A program made the position numbers and the translations under genes. From Alphaproteobacteria bacterium (GTDB lineage Bacteria; Pseudomonadota; Alphaproteobacteria; Micropepsales; Micropepsaceae): DNA of 64,000 nucleotides. Location: positions 1 to 64,000 of the forward strand of contig CANJIS010000003.1 of assembly GCA_947474565.1 (NCBI GenBank), given 5' to 3'. The notes under the pieces were generated by a model. That model saw nothing but the letters and a program-made list of their open reading frames with translations. It was not told where the DNA came from and searched no databases. Below, piece by piece: positions 31,635-41,231 of this stretch. The first letter of the stretch is position 1. Every line of letters begins with the position of its first letter.

Positions 31635-32231
31635 TCAGGCTTCCGCCGGTTCCTCTTCGGTCGGCTCGTCGCCTTCCTTCGGCCCGGCGCCTTCTTCGAA
31701 CAGTTCTTCGGCCGCGATGGCGGCTTCTTCCTGTTCGTTGCGCTCGGCGAGCACGTTTTCACCGCGCGCCTGGCGCTCGGCTTCGTCCTCGCTACGGGCG
31801 ACGTTGATGGTGATGTTCACCTTCACTTCGGGATGCAGCACGACGGGCAGGGTGAACAAACCGATGGCCTTGATCGCCAGCGAAATGTTGACCTGGTGAC
31901 GGTCAATGCTGAAGCCGCCCTTTTCCATCGCGTCCGCGACGTCACGGGGCGTGACCGAGCCATAAAGCTGGCCGCGGTCGCCGGCCTGCCGGATCAGCGT
32001 GAACGACTTGCCGTCCAGCTTCTTGGCGATGGCTTCGGCTTCTTTCTTGCGCTCCAGGTTGCGGGCTTCGAGCTGCGACTTCTGAGTCACGAAATATTCC
32101 CTGTTCGCCTTGGTGGCGCGCAGGGCCTTTTTCTTGGGCAGCAGGAAATTGCGGGCAAAACCGTCCTTGACCCGGACTTCGTCGCCCATCTGGCCAAGCT
32201 TCTCGACCCGTTCAAGCAGAATGACTTGCAT
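31635..32231 (-). CDS. rplI: 50S ribosomal protein L9
   Basis: [40 protein letters not shown]; acidic/Ala-rich C-terminal extension. Confidence 0.97.
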   Translation of the reverse strand: MQVILLERVEKLGQMGDEVRVKDGFARNFLLPKKKALRATKANREYFVTQKSQLEARNLERKKEAEAIAKKLDGKSFTLIRQAGDRGQLYGSVTPRDVADAMEKGGFSIDRHQVNISLAIKAIGLFTLPVVLHPEVKVNITINVARSEDEAERQARGENVLAERNEQEEAAIAAEELFEEGAGPKEGDEPTEEEPAEA

Positions 32232-32241
32232 TGGCTCCCCC

Positions 32242-32568
32242 TTACTTCACGACATAGGGAAGCAGCGCCATGAAGCGAGCGCGCTTGATCGCGTTCGCCA
32301 GGGTGCGCTGATTCTTGTTGGACACCGCGGTGATGCGGCTGGGCACGATCTTGCCGCGCTCAGAGATGTAACGCTGCAGCAGCTTCACATCCTTGTAGTC
32401 GATCTTTGGCGCATTGGCGCCGGAGAAAGGATCGGTCTTCTTGCGGCGGAAGAAGGGACGGCGTGCGCCATCCTCACGTCCACCTTCGCGGCCGCCTTCA
32501 CGTCCACCTTCACGCCCGCCGCCTTCGCGGCCGCGTCCGCCACCGTCACGATTTCCACCGAAACTCAT
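32242..32568 (-). CDS. rpsR: 30S ribosomal protein S18 with Gly/Arg/Glu-rich N-terminal extension
   Basis: [71 protein letters not shown]. Confidence 0.95.
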   Translation of the reverse strand: MSFGGNRDGGGRGREGGGREGGREGGREGGREDGARRPFFRRKKTDPFSGANAPKIDYKDVKLLQRYISERGKIVPSRITAVSNKNQRTLANAIKRARFMALLPYVVK

Positions 32569-32930
32569 ATTGCGGCCTCCTCGGTGACAACTTCGCCTTC
32601 CGGCTTGGCGTCGTCACGGCGGTTCTTGTTGGACGAGACGTCGAACTGATCCACCTTCACGGTGAGATAGCGCAGCACGTCTTCATTGATCTTGAGCTGG
32701 CGCTCCAGTTCCACCACCGCAGCCGACGGCGCGTTGATGTTCAGGAGCACGTAATGGCCCTTGCGGTTCTTCTTGATGCGATAGGCAAGTCCACGCAGGC
32801 CCCAATATTCCTGCTTTTCTACTTTGCCGCCTTGGCCTTCGACGATAGTTTTGAGGTGGGTCGCCAGCGCGTCCACCTGTTGCGCGCTGATGTCCTGGCG
32901 CGCGATCAGAAGATGCTCATAAAGAGCCAT
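32565..32930 (-). CDS. rpsF: 30S ribosomal protein S6
   Basis: [22 protein letters not shown]...[32 protein letters not shown]. Confidence 0.96.
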   Translation of the reverse strand: MALYEHLLIARQDISAQQVDALATHLKTIVEGQGGKVEKQEYWGLRGLAYRIKKNRKGHYVLLNINAPSAAVVELERQLKINEDVLRYLTVKVDQFDVSSNKNRRDDAKPEGEVVTEEAAI

Positions 32931-33141
32931 GTCCGGTCCTTATTTTCGCCTGCGGAGCAGATCGGGGCGGACACCCGTCACCGCTTCGGCTCATTGGGAC
33001 ACCGGCCATCCGGCATAGGTTCGCAAAGAACCCCCCAACGACCGCAGCCGTTTGAAGGCGCGCGTATAGGTCAAAGGCTGGTCCCCAGCAAGACAAAAGG
33101 GCAGTATGCGGCCGGGGCTTGAAAATAATTCAATAAAAACA

Positions 33142-34428
33142 ATGGCTTTTGTCCAAACCGCGCGCGGTCCGGTGGAGAAGGTGCTGGCCAAGGCCGCCTG
33201 GCGGCTGATCCCGGTCATGTGCCTGATGTATGTCGCCAGCTTCCTGGACCGGGTGAATGTCGGCTTTGCCGCCATCACCATGAACCAGGATCTGGGCTTC
33301 ACCCCTCAAATCTACGGCTTCGGCGCCGGAATCTTCTTCTTCGGCTACTTCTTTTTCGAAGTGCCCTCCAACCTGATGCTGGAGAAGGTGGGCGCCCGCG
33401 CCTGGATGTGCCGCATCATGGTGAGCTGGGGCATCCTCTCCATGGCCTGCGCCTTTGTGCAGGGGCCGCTCTCTTTCTATGTGCTGCGCTTTCTCCTGGG
33501 CGCCGCCGAAGCCGGGCTTTATCCCGGCATGATTCTCTACATGACCTACTGGTTTCCTCAAGGCACCCGCGCCCGCTTTATCGCGCTGTTCCTGGCGGCA
33601 GTGCCGGCCGCCAGTGTGATCGGCGCGCCGCTCTCCGGCCTGCTGTTGGATGTCTCCGGTGGCGCCCTCAAAGGCTGGCAATGGCTGTTCGTGCTGGAAG
33701 GCATTCCGTCGGTGCTGCTGGGCCTGGGCGTTCTGTGGCTGCTGCCGGATGGTCCGGCTTCTGCGGCCTGGCTCACAGCAGAAGAAAAGCAATTGATCGC
33801 GACGCGCCTTGCTTCCGAACCGAAAGGCGAACTGCACGGCTTCTGGGAAATGCTGACCGACAAGCGCATCTGGATTTTTATCATTCCGGATTTTTCCATC
33901 GTTATCGCGCTATACGGCCTCGGCCTGTGGATGCCGCTGATGATCAAGGGGCTCGGCTTCACCAATGTGGAAACCGGCCTGCTGGTGGCGCTGCCGTATG
34001 TGCTGGCGATGGCGGCAATGGTGCTGATGGGATTGTCCAGCGACAGAAAAGGCGAGCGCGTCTTTCATGTCGCGGGCAGCGCGCTGTTGGGCGCGCTCGG
34101 CTTGCTCGCTGCTGCCTTTGTCACCAGCCCGCTGTTGCTGGTCCTGGCCTTCTGTCTTGCCTCGATGGGAATCTATTCGGCGCTGGCGGTGTTCTGGACG
34201 TTGCCCACCGCGATCCTGCGCGGCATGGCGGCGGCAGGCGGCTTGGCGCTGCTCAATTCCTTTTCCAATCTCGGCGGCTATTTCGGTCCCACCTTGATGG
34301 GCTGGGCCAAGCAGCAAAGCGGCAGCTACAGTTTTGGTCTGCAAGTATTGGCCGGGTTTCTTGTGCTTGCCAGCATCAGCGTCATCTTTATTGGCCGCAC
34401 ATTCTTTCCAAAAACGGCCACGCCTTGA
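33142..34428 (+). CDS. MFS transporter (anion:cation symporter-like subfamily)
   Basis: LIPVMCLMYVASFLDRVNVGFAAITMNQDLGFTPQIYGFGAGIFFFGYFFFEVPSNLMLEKVGARAW; 12 TM-like segments. Confidence 0.92.
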   Translation: MAFVQTARGPVEKVLAKAAWRLIPVMCLMYVASFLDRVNVGFAAITMNQDLGFTPQIYGFGAGIFFFGYFFFEVPSNLMLEKVGARAWMCRIMVSWGILSMACAFVQGPLSFYVLRFLLGAAEAGLYPGMILYMTYWFPQGTRARFIALFLAAVPAASVIGAPLSGLLLDVSGGALKGWQWLFVLEGIPSVLLGLGVLWLLPDGPASAAWLTAEEKQLIATRLASEPKGELHGFWEMLTDKRIWIFIIPDFSIVIALYGLGLWMPLMIKGLGFTNVETGLLVALPYVLAMAAMVLMGLSSDRKGERVFHVAGSALLGALGLLAAAFVTSPLLLVLAFCLASMGIYSALAVFWTLPTAILRGMAAAGGLALLNSFSNLGGYFGPTLMGWAKQQSGSYSFGLQVLAGFLVLASISVIFIGRTFFPKTATP

Positions 34429-34462
34429 CTTGGCAACCCGCTCTTGATTTGTCTGCCACCAG

Positions 34463-35404
34463 ATGACTCGCGCATTCCTGTTCCCCGGACAAGGCAGCCA
34501 GGAGATCGGCATGGGCAAGGCCCTGGCCGATGCCTTTGCGCCTGCGCGCTGTATCTTCGAAGAAGTCGATGACGCGCTGTCCCAAAAGCTTTCCCAACTG
34601 ATGTGGGAAGGTCCGGAAAGCGAACTCACGCTCACCGAAAATGCCCAGCCCGCCATCATGGCGGCCTCTCTCGCGGTAATAGCCGTGCTCAAGCAGGAAG
34701 CCGGGCTGGATTTCGCCAAACATGCGCGTCTGGTCGCCGGTCATTCGCTGGGCGAATATTCCGCGCTTGCCGCTGCGGGCGCTTTCACGCTTGCTGATAC
34801 CGCGCGGTTGCTCAAGGCCCGTGGCCGCGCGATGCAATCCGCCGTGCCGGTGGGCGAGGGCGCCATGACGGCCCTGATCGGCGCCGATATTGAAACCGCC
34901 GAAGCGGTGGCGAAAGAATCCGCGCAAGGTGATGTCTGCGTCATCGCCAATGACAATGCGCCCGGCCAGGTCGTTCTCTCCGGCCACAAGGCGGCGATTG
35001 ACCGCGCCGCCGACATCGCCAAAGCCAAAGGCGTCAAGCGCGCCATCCCGCTTTCCGTCTCCGCGCCCTTTCATTGCTCTTTGATGCAGCCCGCCGCCGA
35101 TGCGATGCGTGAGGCGCTGGCCAACGTCACCATCCGCCCGCCCGCCGTTCCGGTGCTGGCCAATGTCACCGCTCAGGAAACCGCCGAACCCGAAACAATC
35201 CGCCGTCTGTTGGTGGAGCAAGTAACGTCCCGGGTGCGTTGGCGCGAAAGCGTGGCTGCTTTAAGATCGCTCGGCGTCGTCACCACGGTGGAAGCCGGCG
35301 GCAACAAGGTACTCACCGGCATGGTCAAGCGCATCGACAAGGAATTGCAAAGCGTCACGCTCGACACCCCCGCCGACATCGAAGCTTTCATGAAGGTGCT
35401 CTGA
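34463..35404 (+). CDS. fabD: Malonyl-CoA-[acyl-carrier-protein] transacylase
   Basis: MTRAFLFPGQGSQEIGMGKAL, VAGHSLGEYSALAAAGAF. Confidence 0.96.
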   Translation: MTRAFLFPGQGSQEIGMGKALADAFAPARCIFEEVDDALSQKLSQLMWEGPESELTLTENAQPAIMAASLAVIAVLKQEAGLDFAKHARLVAGHSLGEYSALAAAGAFTLADTARLLKARGRAMQSAVPVGEGAMTALIGADIETAEAVAKESAQGDVCVIANDNAPGQVVLSGHKAAIDRAADIAKAKGVKRAIPLSVSAPFHCSLMQPAADAMREALANVTIRPPAVPVLANVTAQETAEPETIRRLLVEQVTSRVRWRESVAALRSLGVVTTVEAGGNKVLTGMVKRIDKELQSVTLDTPADIEAFMKVL

Positions 35405-36144
35405 TGTTTGATCTCACCGGCAAGACAGCCCTTATCACTGGCGCCTCCGGCGGCATCGGCGGCGCCATCGCCAAGACGCTGCATGGCCAGGGTGCGACTG
35501 TGGTGCTGTCCGGCACCAAGGTGGAAGCCCTCGAGAAACTCGCCGCAGAGCTGGGCAGCCGCGCCTATACTGCCGCCTGCAATCTTTCCGACATCGCTTC
35601 GATCGAAGCCTTGCCCAAGGCGGCGGAAACCGCGGCCGGCGGCGCCATCGATATCCTGGTCAACAATGCCGGCATCACCAAAGACAATCTCTTCATGCGG
35701 ATGAAGGATGACGAATGGGATCAGGTGCTGGCGGTCAATCTCACCGCCGCCTTCCGCCTGTCGCGCGCCGTGCTGCGCGGCATGATGAAAAAGCGCTGGG
35801 GCCGCATCATCCAGATCACGTCTGTGGTCGGCGCCACCGGCAATCCCGGCCAGGGCAATTACGCCGCCGCCAAGGCGGGCCTGGTGGGCATGAGCAAGTC
35901 CCTGGCGGCCGAGGTCGCCAGCCGGAACATCACCGTCAACGCCATCGCGCCTGGTTTCATCGCCACCGCCATGACCGACGTGCTGACCGATGACCAGAAG
36001 AAGCTCATTTCTCAGCGAATCCCCGCCGGCCGCATGGGTCTGCCGAACGAAATTGCCGCCGCTGTGGCCTATCTGGCCTCGGACGAGGCGGCCTATGTGA
36101 CCGGCGAAACCATCCACATCAATGGCGGAATTTCCATGATTTAA
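35404..36144 (+). CDS. fabG: 3-oxoacyl-[acyl-carrier-protein] reductase
   Basis: ALITGASGGIGGAIAKTLHGQG, NNAGITKDNLFMRMKDDEWDQVLAVNL, NYAAAKAGL. Confidence 0.95.
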   Translation: MFDLTGKTALITGASGGIGGAIAKTLHGQGATVVLSGTKVEALEKLAAELGSRAYTAACNLSDIASIEALPKAAETAAGGAIDILVNNAGITKDNLFMRMKDDEWDQVLAVNLTAAFRLSRAVLRGMMKKRWGRIIQITSVVGATGNPGQGNYAAAKAGLVGMSKSLAAEVASRNITVNAIAPGFIATAMTDVLTDDQKKLISQRIPAGRMGLPNEIAAAVAYLASDEAAYVTGETIHINGGISMI

Positions 36145-36285
36145 TAGTAATATCAGATACTTAACCGCGTTGTAGCGAGCCGGAAGCGATTATGTTACCT
36201 AACCGGCCACCCACAAGGCACCACTGTGGTCCCGGCCGTTTTCCCCTAGTGCCGGCCGAGAAATCTAAGAGAGGCTTTTAAGTCC

Positions 36286-36522
36286 ATGAGCGATACCGCC
36301 GAGCGCGTGAAGAAGATTGTTGTCGAGCATTTGAACGTCGACCCGGACAAGGTCACCGACAATGCGTCTTTCATCGAAGATCTGGGCGCCGACAGCCTTG
36401 ATACCGTCGAACTGGTGATGGCGTTTGAAGAAGAATTCGGCATCGAAATTCCCGATGACGCCGCGGAGTCCATCGTCACCGTAGGCGACGCCGTCAAATA
36501 CATCGACAAAGCCAACGCCTGA
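36286..36522 (+). CDS. acpP: Acyl carrier protein
   Basis: 78 aa; [36 protein letters not shown]. Confidence 0.98.
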   Translation: MSDTAERVKKIVVEHLNVDPDKVTDNASFIEDLGADSLDTVELVMAFEEEFGIEIPDDAAESIVTVGDAVKYIDKANA

Positions 36523-36530
36523 CCGGCCGT

Positions 36531-37787
36531 ATGCGCCGCGTCGTCGTAACGGGTCTGGGTCTGGTCACGCCGCTGGCTTGCGGGGTTGAACCGACCTGGG
36601 CTGCGCTGCTTGCCGGGAAATCCGGCGCCAGCGCCATCACCAAGTTCAAGACCGAAGACCTGGCGACGAAGATCGCCTGCCAGGTGCCGCGGGGTGATGG
36701 CTCGAACGACACCTTCAATCCCGACCAATGGGTTGATGCCAAGGAACAGCGGCGCATGGATGATTACATCATCTATGGGCTGGCTGCCGCCAAACAGGCG
36801 GTGCGCGATTCCGGCTGGATGCCCGGCACCGAAGAAGAACGGTGCCGCACCGGCGTCCTGATCGGTTCGGGTATCGGCGGCCTGACCGGCATTGAGGAAG
36901 CTTCGATCCTGGTGCATGAAAAAGGTCCGCGGCGCCTGTCGCCCTTTTTCATTCCGGGGCGACTGATCAACCTGGTGTCGGGCTATGTCTCCATCGAGCA
37001 TGGCTATAAGGGTCCCAATCACGCCGTGGTCACGGCTTGCGCCACCGGCGCGCACGCCATCGGCGATGCCGCCCGGCTGATCACGTTTGATGATGCCGAT
37101 GTGATGGTGGCGGGCGGCTCGGAATCGGCGGTCTGCCGTCTAGGCATTGCCGGCTTCAATGCCTGCCGCGCTCTTTCCACCGGTTATAACGACAATCCCA
37201 CCAAGGCCTCGCGTCCTTACGACAAGGACCGGGACGGCTTTGTGATGGGCGAGGGCGCCGGCGTTGTTGTGCTGGAAGAACTCGAACACGCCAAGGCGCG
37301 CGGCGCCAAAATTTATGGCGAAGTGACCGGCTATGGCCTTTCCGGCGACGCCTATCACATCACCGCGCCGTCCGAAGATGGCAATGGCGGTTATCGCGCC
37401 ATGCAGATGGCGCTCAAGCGGGCGGGCCTCGCGGCGTCCGACATCGATTACATCAACGCCCACGGTACTTCGACCATGGCCGACGGCCTTGAGCTGGGTG
37501 CGGTGGAACGCCTGCTCGGCAATGCCGCGCCGGGCAAGCCGATGTCTTCGACCAAATCCTCTATCGGCCATCTGCTGGGCGCGGCGGGGGCGGTGGAAGC
37601 CATTTTCTGCCTGCTCGCCATGCGCGACAGCATCGTGCCGCCCACCCTCAATCTGGAAAATCCCGACGTCACCACCGCCATGGACCTGGTGCCGCTCAAG
37701 GCGCGGGCGCAGAAGGTGGATGTCGCCATGTCCAACAGCTTCGGGTTTGGCGGCACCAACGCCTGCCTCGTTCTCTCCAAAGTGTAA
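36531..37787 (+). CDS. fabF: 3-oxoacyl-[acyl-carrier-protein] synthase II
   Basis: RRVVVTGLGLVTPLACG, VVTACATGAHAIGDA, NAHGTSTMADGLEL, SIGHLLGAAGAVEA. Confidence 0.97.
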   Translation: MRRVVVTGLGLVTPLACGVEPTWAALLAGKSGASAITKFKTEDLATKIACQVPRGDGSNDTFNPDQWVDAKEQRRMDDYIIYGLAAAKQAVRDSGWMPGTEEERCRTGVLIGSGIGGLTGIEEASILVHEKGPRRLSPFFIPGRLINLVSGYVSIEHGYKGPNHAVVTACATGAHAIGDAARLITFDDADVMVAGGSESAVCRLGIAGFNACRALSTGYNDNPTKASRPYDKDRDGFVMGEGAGVVVLEELEHAKARGAKIYGEVTGYGLSGDAYHITAPSEDGNGGYRAMQMALKRAGLAASDIDYINAHGTSTMADGLELGAVERLLGNAAPGKPMSSTKSSIGHLLGAAGAVEAIFCLLAMRDSIVPPTLNLENPDVTTAMDLVPLKARAQKVDVAMSNSFGFGGTNACLVLSKV

Positions 37788-38809
37788 TGCGCAAGGTTCT
37801 GATTATTCTGGCCGTGCTGGGGTTGATTGCCGCCGGTGGGGTAGAATGGATTTTCGCCGCCTGGACGCAACCCGGCCCCAACGCAAACCAGGGCGTGGTG
37901 CTGATCGAACCGGGTACGCGTGTCCGTGTCATTTCCCAGGAACTTCAGTCCGCGGGCCTATTGAAGTCCGCCTGGGTATTTGAAGCTGCTTTGCGTCTGC
38001 ACCGGATGGCCGACAAGTTGAAGGCCAGCGAATATGCCGTGCCGGCGAAATCCTCCATGGCTGATATCGCGGGCATCCTGGCATCGGGAAAATCCATCCA
38101 GCACAAGGTCACCGCCGCCGAGGGCCTTACCTCCAACATGATCTACAAGCTGGTGGTGGCAGACCCCGTTCTGACGGGCGAGGCTGGCCCCGAACCGGCG
38201 GAAGGCACGTTGTTGCCGGAAACCTATCTCTTCACCCGCGGCACGACCCGCGCCGAACTGCTGGAACGGATGAAGAAGGCGCAAACCGAATTTCTTCAGG
38301 CGCAATGGCAAAGCCGCGTTGCGGGGCTGCCCTTTACGACCCCGGCGCAGGCGGTGGTGATGGCCTCGATCGTGGAAAAGGAAACATCCCTGCCGGAGGA
38401 GCGCCGCCACATCGCAGCGGTCTTCATCAACCGGCTGAAGACGGGCATGCGCCTGCAATCGGACCCCACCATCATTTACGGCATCACCAAAGGCTATCCG
38501 CTGGGCCGTGAGATCCGCGCCAGCGAGATCACAGCCGTCACGCCCTACAACACCTATGCCATTGATGGGTTGCCCTCGGCGCCGATCGCCAATCCCGGCA
38601 AGGATTCGCTGGCCGCCGTCCTGGCGCCCGAACAAAGCGATGATCTGTATTTCGTCGCCACGGGCCAGGGCGGCCATGCCTTCGCCGCCACCATCGCCGA
38701 ACACAACAAGAATGTCGTGGCGTATCGCGTTTATCTGCGGCTCAAGGCGCGCGGTGAGCCGGTGATCGCCGCACCGCCAAAACCGCCCGCCCGCCATCGC
38801 CAGATGTGA
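37787..38809 (+). CDS. mltG: Endolytic transglycosylase MltG
   Basis: ASIVEKETSLPEERRHIAAVFINRLKTGMRLQSDPTIIYG, YNTYAIDGLPSAPIANPGKDSLAAVL. Confidence 0.95.
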   Translation: MRKVLIILAVLGLIAAGGVEWIFAAWTQPGPNANQGVVLIEPGTRVRVISQELQSAGLLKSAWVFEAALRLHRMADKLKASEYAVPAKSSMADIAGILASGKSIQHKVTAAEGLTSNMIYKLVVADPVLTGEAGPEPAEGTLLPETYLFTRGTTRAELLERMKKAQTEFLQAQWQSRVAGLPFTTPAQAVVMASIVEKETSLPEERRHIAAVFINRLKTGMRLQSDPTIIYGITKGYPLGREIRASEITAVTPYNTYAIDGLPSAPIANPGKDSLAAVLAPEQSDDLYFVATGQGGHAFAATIAEHNKNVVAYRVYLRLKARGEPVIAAPPKPPARHRQM

Positions 38810-38831
38810 TGCTGACTGTTAGGCTGGCCCG

Positions 38832-39725
38832 ATGAAGAACAATTCCTTTTTCAGCATGACCGGCTTTGCGGAAAGCCAAGGCAGCCATGAAGGCCTGCGC
38901 TGGCGCTGGGAAGCCAAAAGCGTCAATGGCCGCGGGTTGGATATAAGGCTGCGGACTCCGCCGGGATTCGAATCGCTGGAGCAGCCGGCGCGCGTGCTGA
39001 TAACAGAACGTTTTCGCCGGGGCAGCCTGCAAACCTCGCTCACTGTCGAGCAGCAGGACAATGCGCGCGGCCTGCGTGTCGATCCGGCGGCATTGGCGAG
39101 CGCCGTGAAAATAGCGCGCGAGATTGCGGCCGAAACCGGCCTGGAACCCGCCCGGATTGACGGCCTTTTGGCGCTCAAGGGCGTCATCGTTCAGGAAGAG
39201 CAGGCCTTGGCTGATCCCTTGCAGCGCGCCGATCGCGACGCCGCCATTCTCAAAAGCCTGGCCGACGCCCTGGATGCATTGTGCAAGGCGCGGGCAAACG
39301 AAGGCGCCAAGCTGCAGGCGCTCCTCACCGCTCAGATTAATGACGTTGAACGGTTGACCAATGAAGCTGCCAACACGGCCGCCGCGCAGCCTGCTGCCTT
39401 GCGCAAAAAGCTACAGGACCAGATTTCCGACATGCTGGCGGGAACGCTCCCGGAAGAGCGGCTGGCCCAGGAAGCGGCCCTGCTGGCCTCGCGCGCCGAT
39501 ATCCGCGAAGAGCTCGATCGGATGCACGCGCATGTCCAGGATGCCCGCGCGCTCCTCGCCGGCGGCGAAAATGTTGGCCGCAAGCTCGATTTCCTGGCCC
39601 AGGAATTCAATCGTGAGGCCAATACCCTCTGTTCCAAATCCGCCGACATCGCGCTTACCCGCACCGGGCTGGCGCTGAAAGCGGTGATCGACCAGTTCCG
39701 CGAGCAGGCTCAGAATGTCGAATAA
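38832..39725 (+). CDS. YicC family endoribonuclease-like protein
   Basis: SMTGFAESQGSHEGLRWRWEAKSVNGRGLDIRLRTPPGFE; GRKLDFLAQEFNREANTLCSKS. Confidence 0.94.
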   Translation: MKNNSFFSMTGFAESQGSHEGLRWRWEAKSVNGRGLDIRLRTPPGFESLEQPARVLITERFRRGSLQTSLTVEQQDNARGLRVDPAALASAVKIAREIAAETGLEPARIDGLLALKGVIVQEEQALADPLQRADRDAAILKSLADALDALCKARANEGAKLQALLTAQINDVERLTNEAANTAAAQPAALRKKLQDQISDMLAGTLPEERLAQEAALLASRADIREELDRMHAHVQDARALLAGGENVGRKLDFLAQEFNREANTLCSKSADIALTRTGLALKAVIDQFREQAQNVE

Positions 39726-40359
39726 TTCGCTTCCGGAATTGGGGACACGCCGCGGCCTGATGCTGGTGCTCTCTTCACCGTCGGGCGCCGGCAAAACCAC
39801 GCTGTCGCGCATGTTGCTGGCCGCCGACCCGGCCATCGCCATGAGCGTTTCGGCAACCACCCGCGCACCGCGCAAGGGCGAAGTGGAAGGCCAGGATTAT
39901 TTCTTCGTCTCCGCCAACCAGTTTCATGACATGGCCAAGCACGGCGCTTTCCTGGAACACGCCACCGTGTTCGACAATCATTACGGCACCCCGAAGGAGC
40001 CAGTGATGATGGCGCTGGCCAAGGGCCACGACGTGCTGTTCGATATTGACTGGCAGGGCACCCAGCAGCTCCGCCAGCAAGCGGGCGACGATCTGGTCAG
40101 CATCTTCGTGCTGCCGCCCAGCCATGACGAACTGGAGCGCCGCCTGCGCGCCCGCGCCCAGGATGCCGACGATGTGGTGGCCGCCCGTATGGCCCGCGCC
40201 GGCAATGAAATCAGCCATTGGGCGGAATATGATTATGTCGTGGTCAACGACACGCTTGAACACGCCCTGGAAAAAGTCCGCACCATTCTGGCTGCTGAGC
40301 GCATGAAGCGCGGGCGCCAGACCGGCATTCCGGCCTTTGTTTCCAAACTGATCGGCTGA
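39715..40359 (+). CDS. gmk: Guanylate kinase
   Basis: RGLMLVLSSPSGAGKTTLSRMLLAAD, SVSATTRAPRKGEVEGQDYFF. Confidence 0.97.
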   Translation: MSNNSLPELGTRRGLMLVLSSPSGAGKTTLSRMLLAADPAIAMSVSATTRAPRKGEVEGQDYFFVSANQFHDMAKHGAFLEHATVFDNHYGTPKEPVMMALAKGHDVLFDIDWQGTQQLRQQAGDDLVSIFVLPPSHDELERRLRARAQDADDVVAARMARAGNEISHWAEYDYVVVNDTLEHALEKVRTILAAERMKRGRQTGIPAFVSKLIG

Positions 40360-40403
40360 TCCGAATCTGTGCTAAGCTCTCACCATATTGTGTGGGGGAT
40401 TTC

Positions 40404-41177
40404 ATGACCGACAATTCGCGCCGCGCTGTGATCAGCGCCATGCTGGCACTTCTGCCCGGCGAAGCTTTTGCCCAGTTCACCCTGCCCAAAGGGGCCTCCG
40501 GCATTCTGAATGGAATGATAGCCAAGCCCGGCGCCGCCACGTCCGGCACGGGCGCTGCCGGCGCGTCGCTCAGCCAGAACGAAATCGGGCTCGGCCTGAA
40601 GGATGCGCTCAAGGTCGGCGTCCGCAAGGTGATCGGTCAGGTCGGCAAGCCGGACGGGTTTTTCGGCGATCCTTCCATCCGCATTCCCTTGCCGGCTTCT
40701 CTGGACAAGGTTGCCGGCCCGCTTCGGGCCGTCGGCGGCGGCGCTTTGCTGGATGATTTGACGCTCCGGATGAATCGCGGCGCCGAGCAGGCCGCGCCCA
40801 AGGCTTTGGATATTTTCACCGACGCGGCCACGAACATGTCGTTCGATGACGCCCGTGGCATCCTCGCCGGACCCCAGGATTCGGCCACGCAATATTTCCG
40901 CCGCACCACGTCAACCTCTCTCACCAGCGCCTTCACGCCTATTGTGAATACGTCGCTGGCAGGATCGGGGGCGCTTCGGGCGATGAAATCTGTCCAGGAT
41001 CGAGTGACGGGCAGCATGCCAATGCTCGCGCCCATGATCGGTGGCTTCGACATTACTGGCTTTACTGTGGGCAAGGCGCTGGATGGGCTGTTCCACTATC
41101 TGGCGGTGGAAGAAGCCGCCATTCGGACCAACCCCGTCGCCCGCACGACTGACCTGTTGAAAAAAGTTTTCCGTTAA
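40404..41177 (+). CDS. DUF4197 domain-containing protein
   Basis: LSQNEIGLGLKDALKVGVRKVIGQVGKPDGFFGDPSIRIPLPASL; DSATQYFRRTTSTSLTSAFTPIV. Confidence 0.88.
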   Translation: MTDNSRRAVISAMLALLPGEAFAQFTLPKGASGILNGMIAKPGAATSGTGAAGASLSQNEIGLGLKDALKVGVRKVIGQVGKPDGFFGDPSIRIPLPASLDKVAGPLRAVGGGALLDDLTLRMNRGAEQAAPKALDIFTDAATNMSFDDARGILAGPQDSATQYFRRTTSTSLTSAFTPIVNTSLAGSGALRAMKSVQDRVTGSMPMLAPMIGGFDITGFTVGKALDGLFHYLAVEEAAIRTNPVARTTDLLKKVFR

Positions 41178-41185
41178 ACGTTGAA

Positions 41186-41229
41186 TGTCATCCCCGGTGA
41201 GCGCGAAGCGCGAGGGAAGGGGATCCAGG
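41186..41229. repeat. Intergenic inverted repeat tgtcatcccc...gcgcgaagcgcg...ggggatccagg
   Basis: atcccc/ggggat outer arms and cgcg-aag-cgcg inner hairpin between convergent genes. Confidence 0.6.
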
Positions 41230-41231
41230 TA

